From assembly GCA_016791385.1 (NCBI GenBank), contig JAEUMR010000027.1, forward strand, positions 140,250 to 204,249: DNA of 64,000 nt, given 5' to 3'. A program made the position numbers and the translations under genes. How positions within the stretch are numbered: position 1 is the first letter of the stretch; each line of letters begins with the position of its first letter. Source of the stretch: Hyphomonadaceae bacterium (GTDB taxonomy: Bacteria > Pseudomonadota > Alphaproteobacteria > Caulobacterales > Aquidulcibacteraceae). The notes beneath the pieces are model-generated. The model saw nothing but the letters and a program-made list of their open reading frames with translations, was not told the DNA's origin and did not search any database. Below, piece after piece: positions 55,232 to 62,455 of this stretch.

Positions 55232-55432
55232 TCATTTCAGCGACCCAAAAAACGTGAAGGCGAATGCTGCGGCGGCGAGCAGGACGCCGCTCACGGCGCC
55301 TGCGCGGGTGTCCATCGAGCCGATCAGAGCGACCAGGGCGATCCCGACCACGAGCGCCAGCAACAGGCCGAACGGCCTCATGGGCTGACGCCGCGCGTTT
55401 TCTTGGCCGGTGTGCTTTGCCTCTGTCGGCAT
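55232..55432 (-). CDS. Small two-helix membrane protein, unknown
   Basis: 66 residues. Two hydrophobic helices (about 21-39 and 45-62) with a short loop SMDTRAGA between them. The internal ATG at residue 18 is an alternative start that still keeps both helices. It lies 65 bases downstream of the sensor kinase gene on the same strand, so it may be the last gene of that operon. It has no recognised family. Small size and lack of a clear ribosome site make it a moderate call. Confidence 0.5.
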   Translation of the reverse strand: MPTEAKHTGQENARRQPMRPFGLLLALVVGIALVALIGSMDTRAGAVSGVLLAAAAFAFTFFGSLK

Positions 55433-55497
55433 GGAGCGGACAGTGACTGTGGAACGACGGCGCCGTCCTATGCGCCAGCTTGCATCGCTGTAAGGCG

Positions 55498-56856
55498 TCA
55501 GTGCGCGATGCGCAGCCGCGCGCGCAGCCCCGGCGCGTTATCCTCCAGGCTCAAAGCACCGCCATGCAGACGCGCGCATGCATCGACGATGGCGAGGCCG
55601 AGCCCCAGGCCGTCTTGCCCGGAGTGCGCCGCGTCGAGCCGTTTGAAGCGCTGGACCGCGTCGGCGCGGCGCTCGGGGGGAATGCCCGCGCCATGGTCCG
55701 CCACGACGAATTCGGCGCCCTCGCCGGTGCGGGTGAGCGCCATCGTCACCTCGGAGTTCGCAGGCGCGTGCTTGATGGCGTTGTGCACGAGGTTTGACAT
55801 CGCCTGCATCAGCAGCGGCTTGTGCACGCTGAGAACGAGCGGCGCGCCGATCTCCGCTTTGAGGGCGACGCCACGTTCCTCCGCTAAGGGCTCGAACAGC
55901 TCATGCACCGCGTGTGCGAGTTCGGAAAGATCGGTCTGCGCCATCGCGTCGCGCGAAAGTCCGCCATCGGCGCGGGCGATATCGACGAGGGCGGTGAACG
56001 TGGCGAGCGTCTTGTCGGTTTGCGTCAGCGCATCCTCCAACGCAGCCTGCTTGGCGTCCGGGGCGGCTTCGGTGAGGCCGAGTTCCAGGCGTCTGCGCAC
56101 CTGGGCAAGCGGCGTGCGCAGATCATGCGCCAGGCTGTCGGTCACCGTCCGTAGGCCGACAATGAGGTTTTCGATGCGATCCAGCATCGCATTTTGCGCC
56201 GCGGCGATTTCGCCGAAAGGTCCGCCCATCGCCGCTTGCGGCGCGCGCGCCGAAAAATCGCCCGCCGAAACGCGCGCCGCCACTTCCGAGAGGCGCCGCA
56301 CCCGCTGCAACACGAAGTTCGTCGTCGCCGCTGCAAGGCCAAGGCAGGAGACGGCGACGATGGCGATGGCGATCCACATGGCGCCGGAAATGCCGCGGCG
56401 GAAGTCGCGGAAGGCGTCATCGTCATCGCCAACCAACGCCACATAGCCACGCGCCAGCGTCCGCGTCGCGACCTGACCATGAAAGCGGCCGTCGATGGTC
56501 TGCACCCGCGCCCATGCTTCGTCAGCGGCAAGTCCGCTTGGCCAGGCGTCGAGATCGCCCGCAACGAGCGCTCCATCCTTGTTGCGCAGCGCCGAAAGCC
56601 CTGTGCCGCCGCCGAACGCGGCGCGGCGGGCGATGGCGCGCGCGAGCGCGAGGTCGCCTTCGTCGGCTTGCACTTGGGCCAGCAGGTCGAGTTCATTCGA
56701 AAGCGCGTCGCGCTGCTGTGCGGCGATCACGCGTTCGCCCTGCGCGTCGGCGTACCAGAACGCGGCAGCGCACGCCGCCAGCACAAGGGCGAGCGCGGCC
56801 AAGACGATGACGGCGCTCCAGCGCCGGGTCCAGGGCGCGGAGGGCGCGGCGGTCAC
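55498..56856 (-). CDS. Sensor histidine kinase
   Basis: 452 residues. Two membrane helices (about 13-35 and 157-178) flank a 120-residue periplasmic sensor. HAMP follows (about 180-235). HisKA has His244 in SLAHDLRTPLAQ. HATPase boxes: LVHNAIKHAP (N), DHGAGIP (G1) and GLGLAIVDACARLHGG (G2). It should phosphorylate the OmpR-type regulator encoded just upstream with a 4-base overlap. The signal is unknown. Confidence 0.95.
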   Translation of the reverse strand: MTAAPSAPWTRRWSAVIVLAALALVLAACAAAFWYADAQGERVIAAQQRDALSNELDLLAQVQADEGDLALARAIARRAAFGGGTGLSALRNKDGALVAGDLDAWPSGLAADEAWARVQTIDGRFHGQVATRTLARGYVALVGDDDDAFRDFRRGISGAMWIAIAIVAVSCLGLAAATTNFVLQRVRRLSEVAARVSAGDFSARAPQAAMGGPFGEIAAAQNAMLDRIENLIVGLRTVTDSLAHDLRTPLAQVRRRLELGLTEAAPDAKQAALEDALTQTDKTLATFTALVDIARADGGLSRDAMAQTDLSELAHAVHELFEPLAEERGVALKAEIGAPLVLSVHKPLLMQAMSNLVHNAIKHAPANSEVTMALTRTGEGAEFVVADHGAGIPPERRADAVQRFKRLDAAHSGQDGLGLGLAIVDACARLHGGALSLEDNAPGLRARLRIAH

Positions 56857-57536
56857 GGCGATTCTGAGAGCCTGTATCCGACCCCCCGAACGGTATGCAG
56901 CAGCGGTTTATCGAAGCCCTCATCGAGCTTCTTGCGCAGCCGGCTCATATGCGTGTCGATCAGGCTGGTGTGCGGATCGAAGCGATAATCCCACACCTGT
57001 TCCAGCAACATGGTGCGCGTGACCACTTTGTCCTTGTGCCGCAGCAGATGCTCCAGAATCTGGAATTCGCGGTGCAGCAGGTCGAGCGAGCGTCCAGCGC
57101 GCGTGACGCGCCGGGCCAGCAGATCCATGCTGAGATCGCCGCAGGCGAGCGTGGTCTCGGCGCTCTTTGCGCCGCGGCGCTTGAGCAAGTTCTCCAGCCG
57201 AAGGTGCAGTTCCGAGAAGGCGAACGGCTTGCCGAGATAATCGTCTGCGCCGGCCCGCAGACCGTTGATGCGCTCGTCTGCGTGCGCGAGCGCTGAGAGG
57301 ATCAGGATTGGCGTGTCCTTCTGCGCGGCGCGCAGCGCCTTCAGCACCGAAAGGCCGTCGATGCCCGGCAGATTGCGGTCGAGCACGATGGCGTCGAACG
57401 CTTCGCTGGTCGCCATGTGCAGCGCGTCTGGGCCCGTGGTTGCGGGCTCAACGGTAAAGCCCTCCTGGCGCAGACCATTGATGACGTAGTCGGCGGCGCT
57501 TGGGTCATCCTCGACCACCAATATGCGGAACGGCAT
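56853..57536 (-). CDS. OmpR-family response regulator
   Basis: 227 residues. The receiver is intact: Asp10-Asp11, phosphoacceptor Asp53 (AIVLDRNLPG), Ser/Thr in LILSAL, Lys in YLGKPF. The C-terminal winged helix has LLHREFQILEHLLRHKDKVVTR and the VRGVGYRL end. It overlaps the kinase gene, so they form one two-component system. The target genes are unknown; the small secreted proteins encoded divergently upstream are candidates by position only. Confidence 0.96.
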   Translation of the reverse strand: MPFRILVVEDDPSAADYVINGLRQEGFTVEPATTGPDALHMATSEAFDAIVLDRNLPGIDGLSVLKALRAAQKDTPILILSALAHADERINGLRAGADDYLGKPFAFSELHLRLENLLKRRGAKSAETTLACGDLSMDLLARRVTRAGRSLDLLHREFQILEHLLRHKDKVVTRTMLLEQVWDYRFDPHTSLIDTHMSRLRKKLDEGFDKPLLHTVRGVGYRLSESP

Positions 57537-57758
57537 GACCCAGACCTTTCCGAAACCGGCCGGATCGGCCAGCCTTGGCTACATAGCGAAGGCGCGGCGG
57601 GACGGCGAGCGCTACGCGCAGGGTATTCTGCGCTCCTGCAAGTCCGTTTCGCGTCCCTAGCCGCCGGGCTCAGCCCACAAAATTGTAAGCCGCCGCACAG
57701 CCGGACGGCGGCTTGCCGCTTCAAAACAGCCTGCGTTGAACGAAGCGAGGGTGATCCG
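57537..57758. promoter_or_regulatory. Divergent region before the two-component system
   Basis: 222 bases without a gene. It contains a perfect 9-bp hairpin (AAGCCGCCG / CGGCGGCTT) at 57687-57714 and presumably promoters for both directions; no core elements are clear. Confidence 0.35.
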
Positions 57759-57986
57759 ATGCGATCCTTGAAAATCCTGATGGCGGCGAGCGCGCTGATG
57801 CTGGCGCCGCTGGCGGCGCATGCGCAAACTGGCCAGCCGCACACGCAGTCCCAGGCCGCGGCGAGCAGCCAACCGGCTGCGCCCGAGAAACCCGCATCTG
57901 CGCCGGCTGCCTCTGTTGACGCCTCCGGCAAGCCGCCCGCGCCTCAGCAGGCGGCCCCGAACACGACGCCGGACAAGCCCGCCTAG
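57759..57986 (+). CDS. Small exported Pro/Ala-rich protein
   Basis: 75 residues from ATG 57759. A strong signal peptide (residues 1-22, ending AAHAQ) precedes about 50 residues made mainly of Ala, Pro, Gln and Ser. No fold is expected. It is probably a disordered periplasmic or secreted protein. It is followed by a strong terminator, which supports a real transcript. Confidence 0.65.
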   Translation: MRSLKILMAASALMLAPLAAHAQTGQPHTQSQAAASSQPAAPEKPASAPAASVDASGKPPAPQQAAPNTTPDKPA

Positions 57987-58013
57987 CCCCGTTACCCAGT
58001 CTGCTCACTCCAG

Positions 58014-58047
58014 CCGCCCGCGCCGCCAGCGCGGGCGGTTCTCTTTT
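58014..58047 (+). terminator. Intrinsic terminator
   Basis: A perfect 10-bp stem (CCGCCCGCGC / GCGCGGGCGG, loop CGCCA) followed by TTCTCTTTTT, 27 bases after the Pro/Ala-rich gene. Confidence 0.92.
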
Positions 58048-58136
58048 TCCTGACGCTACTGCGTTCGCAAGGCTCGCATCGAAGTAGGGCGCGGCAGAGT
58101 TTGCAGTGATCAGGATGCGCGATGTTGGGGTGTCGG

Positions 58137-58153
58137 CGTTGCGCTGCGCAACG
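58137..58153 (+). promoter_or_regulatory. 17-base palindrome upstream of peptidoglycan-binding gene
   Basis: CGTTGCGC-T-GCGCAACG, a perfect 8-bp dyad around one base, 22 bases before the start at 58176. A possible operator. Confidence 0.35.
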
Positions 58154-58175
58154 TCGCGCAGAAGAGGACAAGGTC

Positions 58176-58505
58176 ATGAAAGCTCAGCACCTCATCCCAG
58201 GTCTTGCCGCCGCGCTGTTGGCGACATCCGCTTTCGCTGCGCCGCCGGCTGTAGCGCCGTCTGCAGGGACCAGCACGCATGTGTCGGCGCCTGCTACGCC
58301 GATGCAGAGCCCGGCGCGCGCGAGCCATGCTGATCTTTACCGGCGCGCGCAGCAGAAGCTGAAGGATGTCAACCTCTACACCGGCGCGATCGATGGCACG
58401 CGCAACGCGGCCTATGTGCGCGCTCTTGAGCGCTTCCAACGTGAACATCACCTGACTGCCGACGGGCGTCTGAATCATCAGACCCGCGCCGCGCTGGGCG
58501 TCTGA
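58176..58505 (+). CDS. Exported peptidoglycan-binding domain protein
   Basis: 109 residues from ATG 58176, with an AAGG ribosome site. The signal peptide ends near AFAAP. After a Pro/Ser/Thr linker, residues 57-108 form one PG_binding_1 repeat (RRAQQKLKDVNLYTGAIDG, then ALERFQREHHLTADGRLNHQT). It probably binds cell-wall glycan in the periplasm; no catalytic domain is attached. A hairpin follows the gene. Confidence 0.85.
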   Translation: MKAQHLIPGLAAALLATSAFAAPPAVAPSAGTSTHVSAPATPMQSPARASHADLYRRAQQKLKDVNLYTGAIDGTRNAAYVRALERFQREHHLTADGRLNHQTRAALGV

Positions 58506-58531
58506 GCCCTCGCATTCTGGATGCCCCAGCC

Positions 58532-58559
58532 TTGGGCCCCGTCTGCCGGCGGGGCCCAA
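58532..58559 (+). terminator. Hairpin, possible terminator
   Basis: A perfect 10-bp stem (TTGGGCCCCG / CGGGGCCCAA) with an 8-base loop lies 27 bases after the peptidoglycan-binding gene. No T-tract follows. Confidence 0.5.
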
Positions 58560-58653
58560 ATGCGCCGGGCCGGACCCAACCTGTCCACCTTTGCGCTGGC
58601 GCAATGCGGTGCGGGTTGGCGGGCACATCCTGCTCAAAGAACGGAGTTGTGCC

Positions 58654-59139
58654 ATGCATCGCCCGATCGCTATCGCTCTTGCTGCGCTGATGTTTTCGAC
58701 CAGCCTCACAGCTGCGCCCGCCTACGCGCAGCGCCGCCGTGAGGAGCCGCCCCCGCCCTACACCTATTGGGAAGGCCGCAGAGACCCTCCGCCGGGTCAT
58801 GATTTCCGTCCGCGCGAGCAGCAGAATGACCGCTGGGATAATCGCCAACAACCGCCGCCCAATTGGGACCGCAACGAGTGGGAGCTGCGCCAGCGCTGGC
58901 TGCGTCAGCACGGCCGCGATGACGATGATCATGATTCCGCCGCCGGCTTGATCGTCGGCATGATCCTGGGCTTTGCGCTTGGCGCCGCCGTCGTCGACAG
59001 CCAGGAGCAGCAGACCTACGCGACCTCGCGCCTCAACGATCCGGGTTGGATCGCCTATTGCGCGCGCCGCTATAGCTCGTTTGATCCCTACACCGGAACC
59101 TATCTCGGCAACGACGGTCTCCGGCATTATTGCCGCTAA
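58654..59139 (+). CDS. BA14K-family exported protein
   Basis: 161 residues from ATG 58654, with a GGAG-type site upstream. The signal peptide ends AYAQ. A Pro/Arg/Asp-rich polar region is followed by a hydrophobic helix (about 97-113). The C-terminus PGWIAYCARRYSSFDPYTGTY..DG..HYC is the BA14K lectin-like motif. BA14K proteins are immunoreactive or cell-surface proteins of unclear function in alphaproteobacteria. It precedes the DUF3775 gene by 12 bases. Confidence 0.88.
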   Translation: MHRPIAIALAALMFSTSLTAAPAYAQRRREEPPPPYTYWEGRRDPPPGHDFRPREQQNDRWDNRQQPPPNWDRNEWELRQRWLRQHGRDDDDHDSAAGLIVGMILGFALGAAVVDSQEQQTYATSRLNDPGWIAYCARRYSSFDPYTGTYLGNDGLRHYCR

Positions 59140-59151
59140 GGAGGACTTCTT

Positions 59152-59589
59152 ATGACCCGGGTTGTGCGCGTGCCCGAGGGCGCTGAAACGCTCGACATCC
59201 CGCGCGATACGCTCGCCTTCCTCATCGTGGAAGCGCGCGCCTTCGACGCGCAGGTGCCGATGCTGGAGCCCGGTGAGGAATCCAGTCCGAGCGACGATGG
59301 TGAGGTGGGCATTATCCAGGCGCGCAGCGATGATCCCACAGCGGCCGAACTGGGCGCCGCCATTGATGCGCTGTCCGACGAAGAACAGATCGCGCTGGTC
59401 GCGCTCGCCTGGGTTGGCCGCGGCGATTTCGACGCCTCCGAATGGGGCGAGGCCAAGCGCATGGCGCGCGAGCGCCGCACCGGCCCGACCCGGCGCTACC
59501 TGCTCAGCATTCCGCTGCTCGGCGACTATCTGGAGGAAGGCGCGGCCGCTCTTGGCGTCAATCTGACTGAAGATGAGGCCAACGCCTAG
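59152..59589 (+). CDS. DUF3775 protein
   Basis: 145 residues with a very good ribosome site (AAGGAGG). The family pattern is visible: TLAFLIVEARAFDAQ, SDDPTAAELGAAIDALSDEEQIALVALAWVGRGDF (in part), and LLSIPLLGDYLEEG. It is cytoplasmic and acidic, with no known activity. Close spacing behind the BA14K gene suggests joint transcription, although one product is exported and the other is not. Confidence 0.88.
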   Translation: MTRVVRVPEGAETLDIPRDTLAFLIVEARAFDAQVPMLEPGEESSPSDDGEVGIIQARSDDPTAAELGAAIDALSDEEQIALVALAWVGRGDFDASEWGEAKRMARERRTGPTRRYLLSIPLLGDYLEEGAAALGVNLTEDEANA

Positions 59590-59655
59590 GCGAGCGAGCG
59601 TGCGTCCGCGCCTGCCTTAGCGTAGACAGGCTCGGCGCATACACAGGAACGCTCC

Positions 59656-61278
59656 ATGATCCCAGGCTTGATGCAGCAGACGCCGCTGCAGGTTATCGAC
59701 ATTTTGAAGTTCGCCGCCCGCGCGCATGGCGGCGTTGAGGTGGTGTCGCGCCTCGTCGACGAACCCATCGTGCGCTCGACCTACGCTGGCGAATTGCGGC
59801 GCACAGAGCGCGCGGCCAAGGCGCTGCAGCGGCTGGGCGTTCGAGCGGGCGACCGGGTCGCCACGCTGGCTTGGAATACGCTGCGCCACTTCGAACTCTT
59901 CTACGCCGTGCCGGGCCTTGGGGCGATTTTGAACACGGTCAATCCGCGCCTGTTCGACGAGCAGATCACCTACATCCTCAATCACGCCGAAGCTGGCGTG
60001 CTTTTTTTCGACAAGAGCTTTCTCGCACTGGTGGAACGGCTCGCGCCGAAACTGGAGACGGTGAAGACGTTCGTCATGCTGAGCGATGAAAGCGCTCACG
60101 AACCGGGCGCTGTCGGCGCGCAGTGCTACGAGCGGCTGCTGGCGCAGGAGAGCGATGGCTTTGTTTGGCCAACGCTTGATGAGAACGCCGGGGCCATGTT
60201 GTGCTACACCTCGGGCACCACTGGCGAGCCCAAGGGCGTGCTCTATTCGCACCGGGGCATCGTGCTGCATGCGATCGCCTCGGGCCTCAACAGCGCCTTC
60301 GGCTTCGATGCGTTCGACGTGGTGATGCCGTGTTCGTCGTTGTTCCACGCTTCGGCCTGGGGCCTGCCGTTCGCGGCGCCGATCAATGGCTGCAAGCTGG
60401 TGCTCCCCTGCGAAAAAATGGACGGCGCCCATTTGCAGGAGCTGATCCTCAACGAGGGCGTCACCTTCACCGGCGGCGTGCCGACGATTTGGACCATGTA
60501 TCTGGCTCACCTGGAGCAGACCGGCGGGAACGCCGGCAAACTCAAGCGCGTCGTCATCGGCGGCTCAGCCGTGCCGCGAGCGATGGCCGAGACGTTCAAG
60601 CGCAAATATGGCGTCCAAGTGCTGCAAATCTGGGGCATGACCGAAACCGCCCCGCTCGGCGTCATCGCCACGCCAACGCCTGCGCTCGCCGCGCTCGGCG
60701 AGGACAAGCTTGATGAAGCGATCTGGACCCGCCAGGGCCGCCTGCAATTCGGCATCGAACTCAAGGTGGTCGATGAGAATGGCGCCGAGGCGCCCCATGA
60801 CGGCGAGACCTCCGGCGCGCTGATGGTGCGGGGCCCGTGGACCATTCAGCGCTATTTCCGCGGCGAGCGAGACGTCGTCGACGCCGATGGCTGGTTCGAC
60901 ACCGGCGACATCGCCACCATCGATCAGTTCGGCTTCATGCGCATCACCGACCGCAAGAAGGACGTGATCAAGTCAGGCGGGGAGTGGATCTCCTCGATCG
61001 ACCTGGAGAATGTCGCTGTTGCTTGTCCCGGTGTGAAAATCGCCGCGGTCGTCGGCGTGCCGCATCCCAAATGGGAGGAGCGCCCGATCATGCTGATCGA
61101 AGCGCACGAAGGCGCTGAGCTGAGCGAACAGCAAGTGCTGGCTTATCTCGCCCCGCGCATCGTCAAATGGTGGACGCCCGACCGCGTGCTGTTCGGCCTA
61201 GTGCCGCTGACAGCCACCGGCAAGATCAACAAGAAGGCCATCCGCGACGCTTATGGCCAGGTGCTGATGGGGGCGTGA
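59656..61278 (+). CDS. Fatty-acid--CoA ligase (AMP-binding family)
   Basis: 540 residues. The P-loop [19 protein letters not shown] (about 186-204), the [10 protein letters not shown] adenylate motif, [13 protein letters not shown], the hinge [18 protein letters not shown], and the catalytic Lys in [11 protein letters not shown] are all intact. It activates a carboxylic acid as acyl-AMP, then acyl-CoA. The medium/long-chain fatty acyl or methylmercaptopropionate-like groups are both possible. AGGAAC precedes the ATG. Its stop lies at an integrase remnant. Confidence 0.93.
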   Translation: MIPGLMQQTPLQVIDILKFAARAHGGVEVVSRLVDEPIVRSTYAGELRRTERAAKALQRLGVRAGDRVATLAWNTLRHFELFYAVPGLGAILNTVNPRLFDEQITYILNHAEAGVLFFDKSFLALVERLAPKLETVKTFVMLSDESAHEPGAVGAQCYERLLAQESDGFVWPTLDENAGAMLCYTSGTTGEPKGVLYSHRGIVLHAIASGLNSAFGFDAFDVVMPCSSLFHASAWGLPFAAPINGCKLVLPCEKMDGAHLQELILNEGVTFTGGVPTIWTMYLAHLEQTGGNAGKLKRVVIGGSAVPRAMAETFKRKYGVQVLQIWGMTETAPLGVIATPTPALAALGEDKLDEAIWTRQGRLQFGIELKVVDENGAEAPHDGETSGALMVRGPWTIQRYFRGERDVVDADGWFDTGDIATIDQFGFMRITDRKKDVIKSGGEWISSIDLENVAVACPGVKIAAVVGVPHPKWEERPIMLIEAHEGAELSEQQVLAYLAPRIVKWWTPDRVLFGLVPLTATGKINKKAIRDAYGQVLMGA

Positions 61279-61279
61279 G

Positions 61280-61447
61280 ACGTTCGCCGCGCGGCTCACG
61301 CAAAACGGTTTTGAAGACCGCGAGATTGACGAAGTGCTTGGTTGGGAAACCGGCAAGTCGGCGCGTATTCGTCGCGTCTATATCAGTCGCAAGGCGGTCG
61401 TCATCTCCGCGATTGAACGAATGCGGAAGCGCGATAAGAGGGAGTAG
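61280..61447 (+). pseudogene. C-terminal remnant of a tyrosine recombinase/integrase
   Basis: A frame without a start of its own reads TFAARLTQNGFEDREID, EVLGWETG, ARIRRVYISRKAVVI and ends in a TAG after a Lys/Arg tail. This matches the last 55 or so residues of tyrosine recombinases, with the nucleophile Tyr in RRVYIS. The R-K-H part of the active site is missing. It begins at the acyl-CoA ligase stop, so an insertion or deletion removed the rest. It is too short for a gene and is interpreted as decay of an old integrated element. Confidence 0.65.
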
Positions 61448-61488
61448 GTCCGCTTTCGTCGCGAGCGTTTATTCGTGGCCCAGGTCAA

Positions 61489-61839
61489 CTAGCGCCAATA
61501 GGACTCCGTGAAGGCGGATACCGCGCCGCTGCATTTGCGAATCTGGAATCGCATCGAGCTGCCACCGGCCTGAACCACGATTGAGTCACCCTGGTTCACC
61601 ATATGCGGTCCGTCCTGTGCAAGCCAAGACTCGCCCGCGTCGGACACATCTAGCCTGTATCCAGCTTGACCTAGATGGTCGGCGTCCGCGTGCGCCGCGA
61701 CCACAGCGACAGCGATACTTCGGGCCGTGGCGATATCGGACACTGGACACCGCATTGCGATGACAGGCCCTCCGACTCTTGGAGTCGCGCACGCCGCCGC
61801 CACCCCCGCGACAAGCGCCAATGCAAAGGCAACTCTCAT
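61489..61839 (-). CDS. Lipoprotein of unknown function, NTF2-immunity-like
   Basis: 116 residues with a lipoprotein signal (AGVAAAC, Cys17). The mature part has an alpha helix IATARSIAVAVVAAH then short strands, YRLDVSDAGESWLA, GDSIVVQAGGSSMRFQIRKCSGAV. This order resembles small NTF2-fold immunity proteins of toxin systems, but the match is weak and from memory. It is the second gene of a minus-strand pair, 12 bases after the next gene. Composition is less GC-rich than the neighbourhood. Confidence 0.6.
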   Translation of the reverse strand: MRVAFALALVAGVAAACATPRVGGPVIAMRCPVSDIATARSIAVAVVAAHADADHLGQAGYRLDVSDAGESWLAQDGPHMVNQGDSIVVQAGGSSMRFQIRKCSGAVSAFTESYWR

Positions 61840-61851
61840 GATGCAAGTCTC

Positions 61852-62187
61852 TTAGACTCTCTTGAAGACGGAAGTCGGATTCGACGCGAAAGCTGGCCAG
61901 GCAACCTTTCGGAACCACTGGCTGTCAAATCCCGGCAGGCGTTCTAGGAGCCGAGTGAGGTCGTCCCAACCTGGCAGTTCTTCATGCAAGAACCAAGTTT
62001 CGACACCTTGCGCGGTGCACACCACAATATCGCAGCATATCAAATCTGTGGTCAGTTCGTCGCGTTTGAAGAAGGTCACTTCCTGAATGTCATCAAGCGC
62101 GACAGGCTCGCGCGGTGGATCAAGGCCTTCGACCGCGAACGCGTCGGCGTTAATGCGAATGCTTGCGGGTTGCTTCCATAGTCGCAT
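61852..62187 (-). CDS. Unknown accessory protein
   Basis: 111 residues, no signal peptide or membrane helix. It looks like a compact alpha/beta protein: EPVALDDIQEVTFFKRDELTTDLICCDIVV, then EELPGWDDLTRLLERLPGF and a WF..VAWPAF segment near the end. I have seen this arrangement (KRD-T-D, EE-GW) in small proteins of accessory regions, but I cannot name a family. It is transcribed with the downstream lipoprotein. The stretch has lower GC than the core genes, suggesting transfer. Confidence 0.6.
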   Translation of the reverse strand: MRLWKQPASIRINADAFAVEGLDPPREPVALDDIQEVTFFKRDELTTDLICCDIVVCTAQGVETWFLHEELPGWDDLTRLLERLPGFDSQWFRKVAWPAFASNPTSVFKRV

Positions 62188-62312
62188 GATCGCAACTTTG
62201 CTCCGCCAAGCGTCATGAGGCGAATGCCCGGTCCAGTCCAGAGACGGACCAATCCGCGAACGCTGCTGTAAAAGGCCCTGTAAAAACGGGTTGGCGAAAT
62301 GGGGCTAAGTGT
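62188..62312. other. Intergenic stretch flanking the att site
   Basis: No gene seen. The 8-base direct repeat CTGTAAAA occurs at 62266-62273 and 62278-62285, 12 bases apart, close to the tRNA fragment. Confidence 0.35.
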
Positions 62313-62355
62313 TGGTCGGAGCGGGGAGATTCGAACTCCCGACCCCCAGTCCCCC
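62313..62355 (-). repeat. 3' fragment of a tRNA gene (probably tRNA-Pro), putative attachment site
   Basis: On the minus strand the bases read as a T-arm (GGGAG-TTCGAAT-CTCCC) and acceptor 3' strand ending GCTCCGACCA. No matching 5' half (CGGAGCG acceptor, D-arm, anticodon arm) follows at higher coordinates, so it is not a working tRNA. Integrases commonly recombine at tRNA 3' ends and leave such a copy. The discriminator A and the acceptor sequence best suit tRNA-Pro. The complete tyrosine integrase lies 100 bases away. Confidence 0.7.
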
Positions 62356-62455
62356 AGCCAATTTCACGCAAGCTACATCCGATCAGCCGATCGACGCCAT
62401 GACAACGTAAGCTACAGATATTACGTCATTAAATCGAGTATCGCGTAGTCGTAAG
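62356..62455 (+). promoter_or_regulatory. Integrase upstream region with repeats
   Basis: The element ACGYAAGCTACA occurs twice, about 38 bases apart (near 62366 and 62405), and the dyad ACGTAA / TTACGT spans 62405-62426. They could be integrase or excisionase binding sites or the int promoter region. Confidence 0.4.

Noticed and set aside
47093-57714. Dispersed REP-like family from the similar hairpins at 47093-47120 and 57687-57714
   Set aside because: They share only the short core AAGCCGCC, common in GC-rich hairpins; two copies without extended identity do not make a repeat family.
62313-62355. 3' end of a tmRNA gene
   Set aside because: The acceptor end (GCTCCGACCA) does not match the usual tmRNA end (TCCACCA type), and no tag-coding region is nearby.
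62313-62390. Complete tRNA gene on the minus strand
   Set aside because: Only the T-arm and acceptor 3' strand fit; no anticodon arm, D-arm or matching 5' acceptor strand can be found, and the span would be too short.
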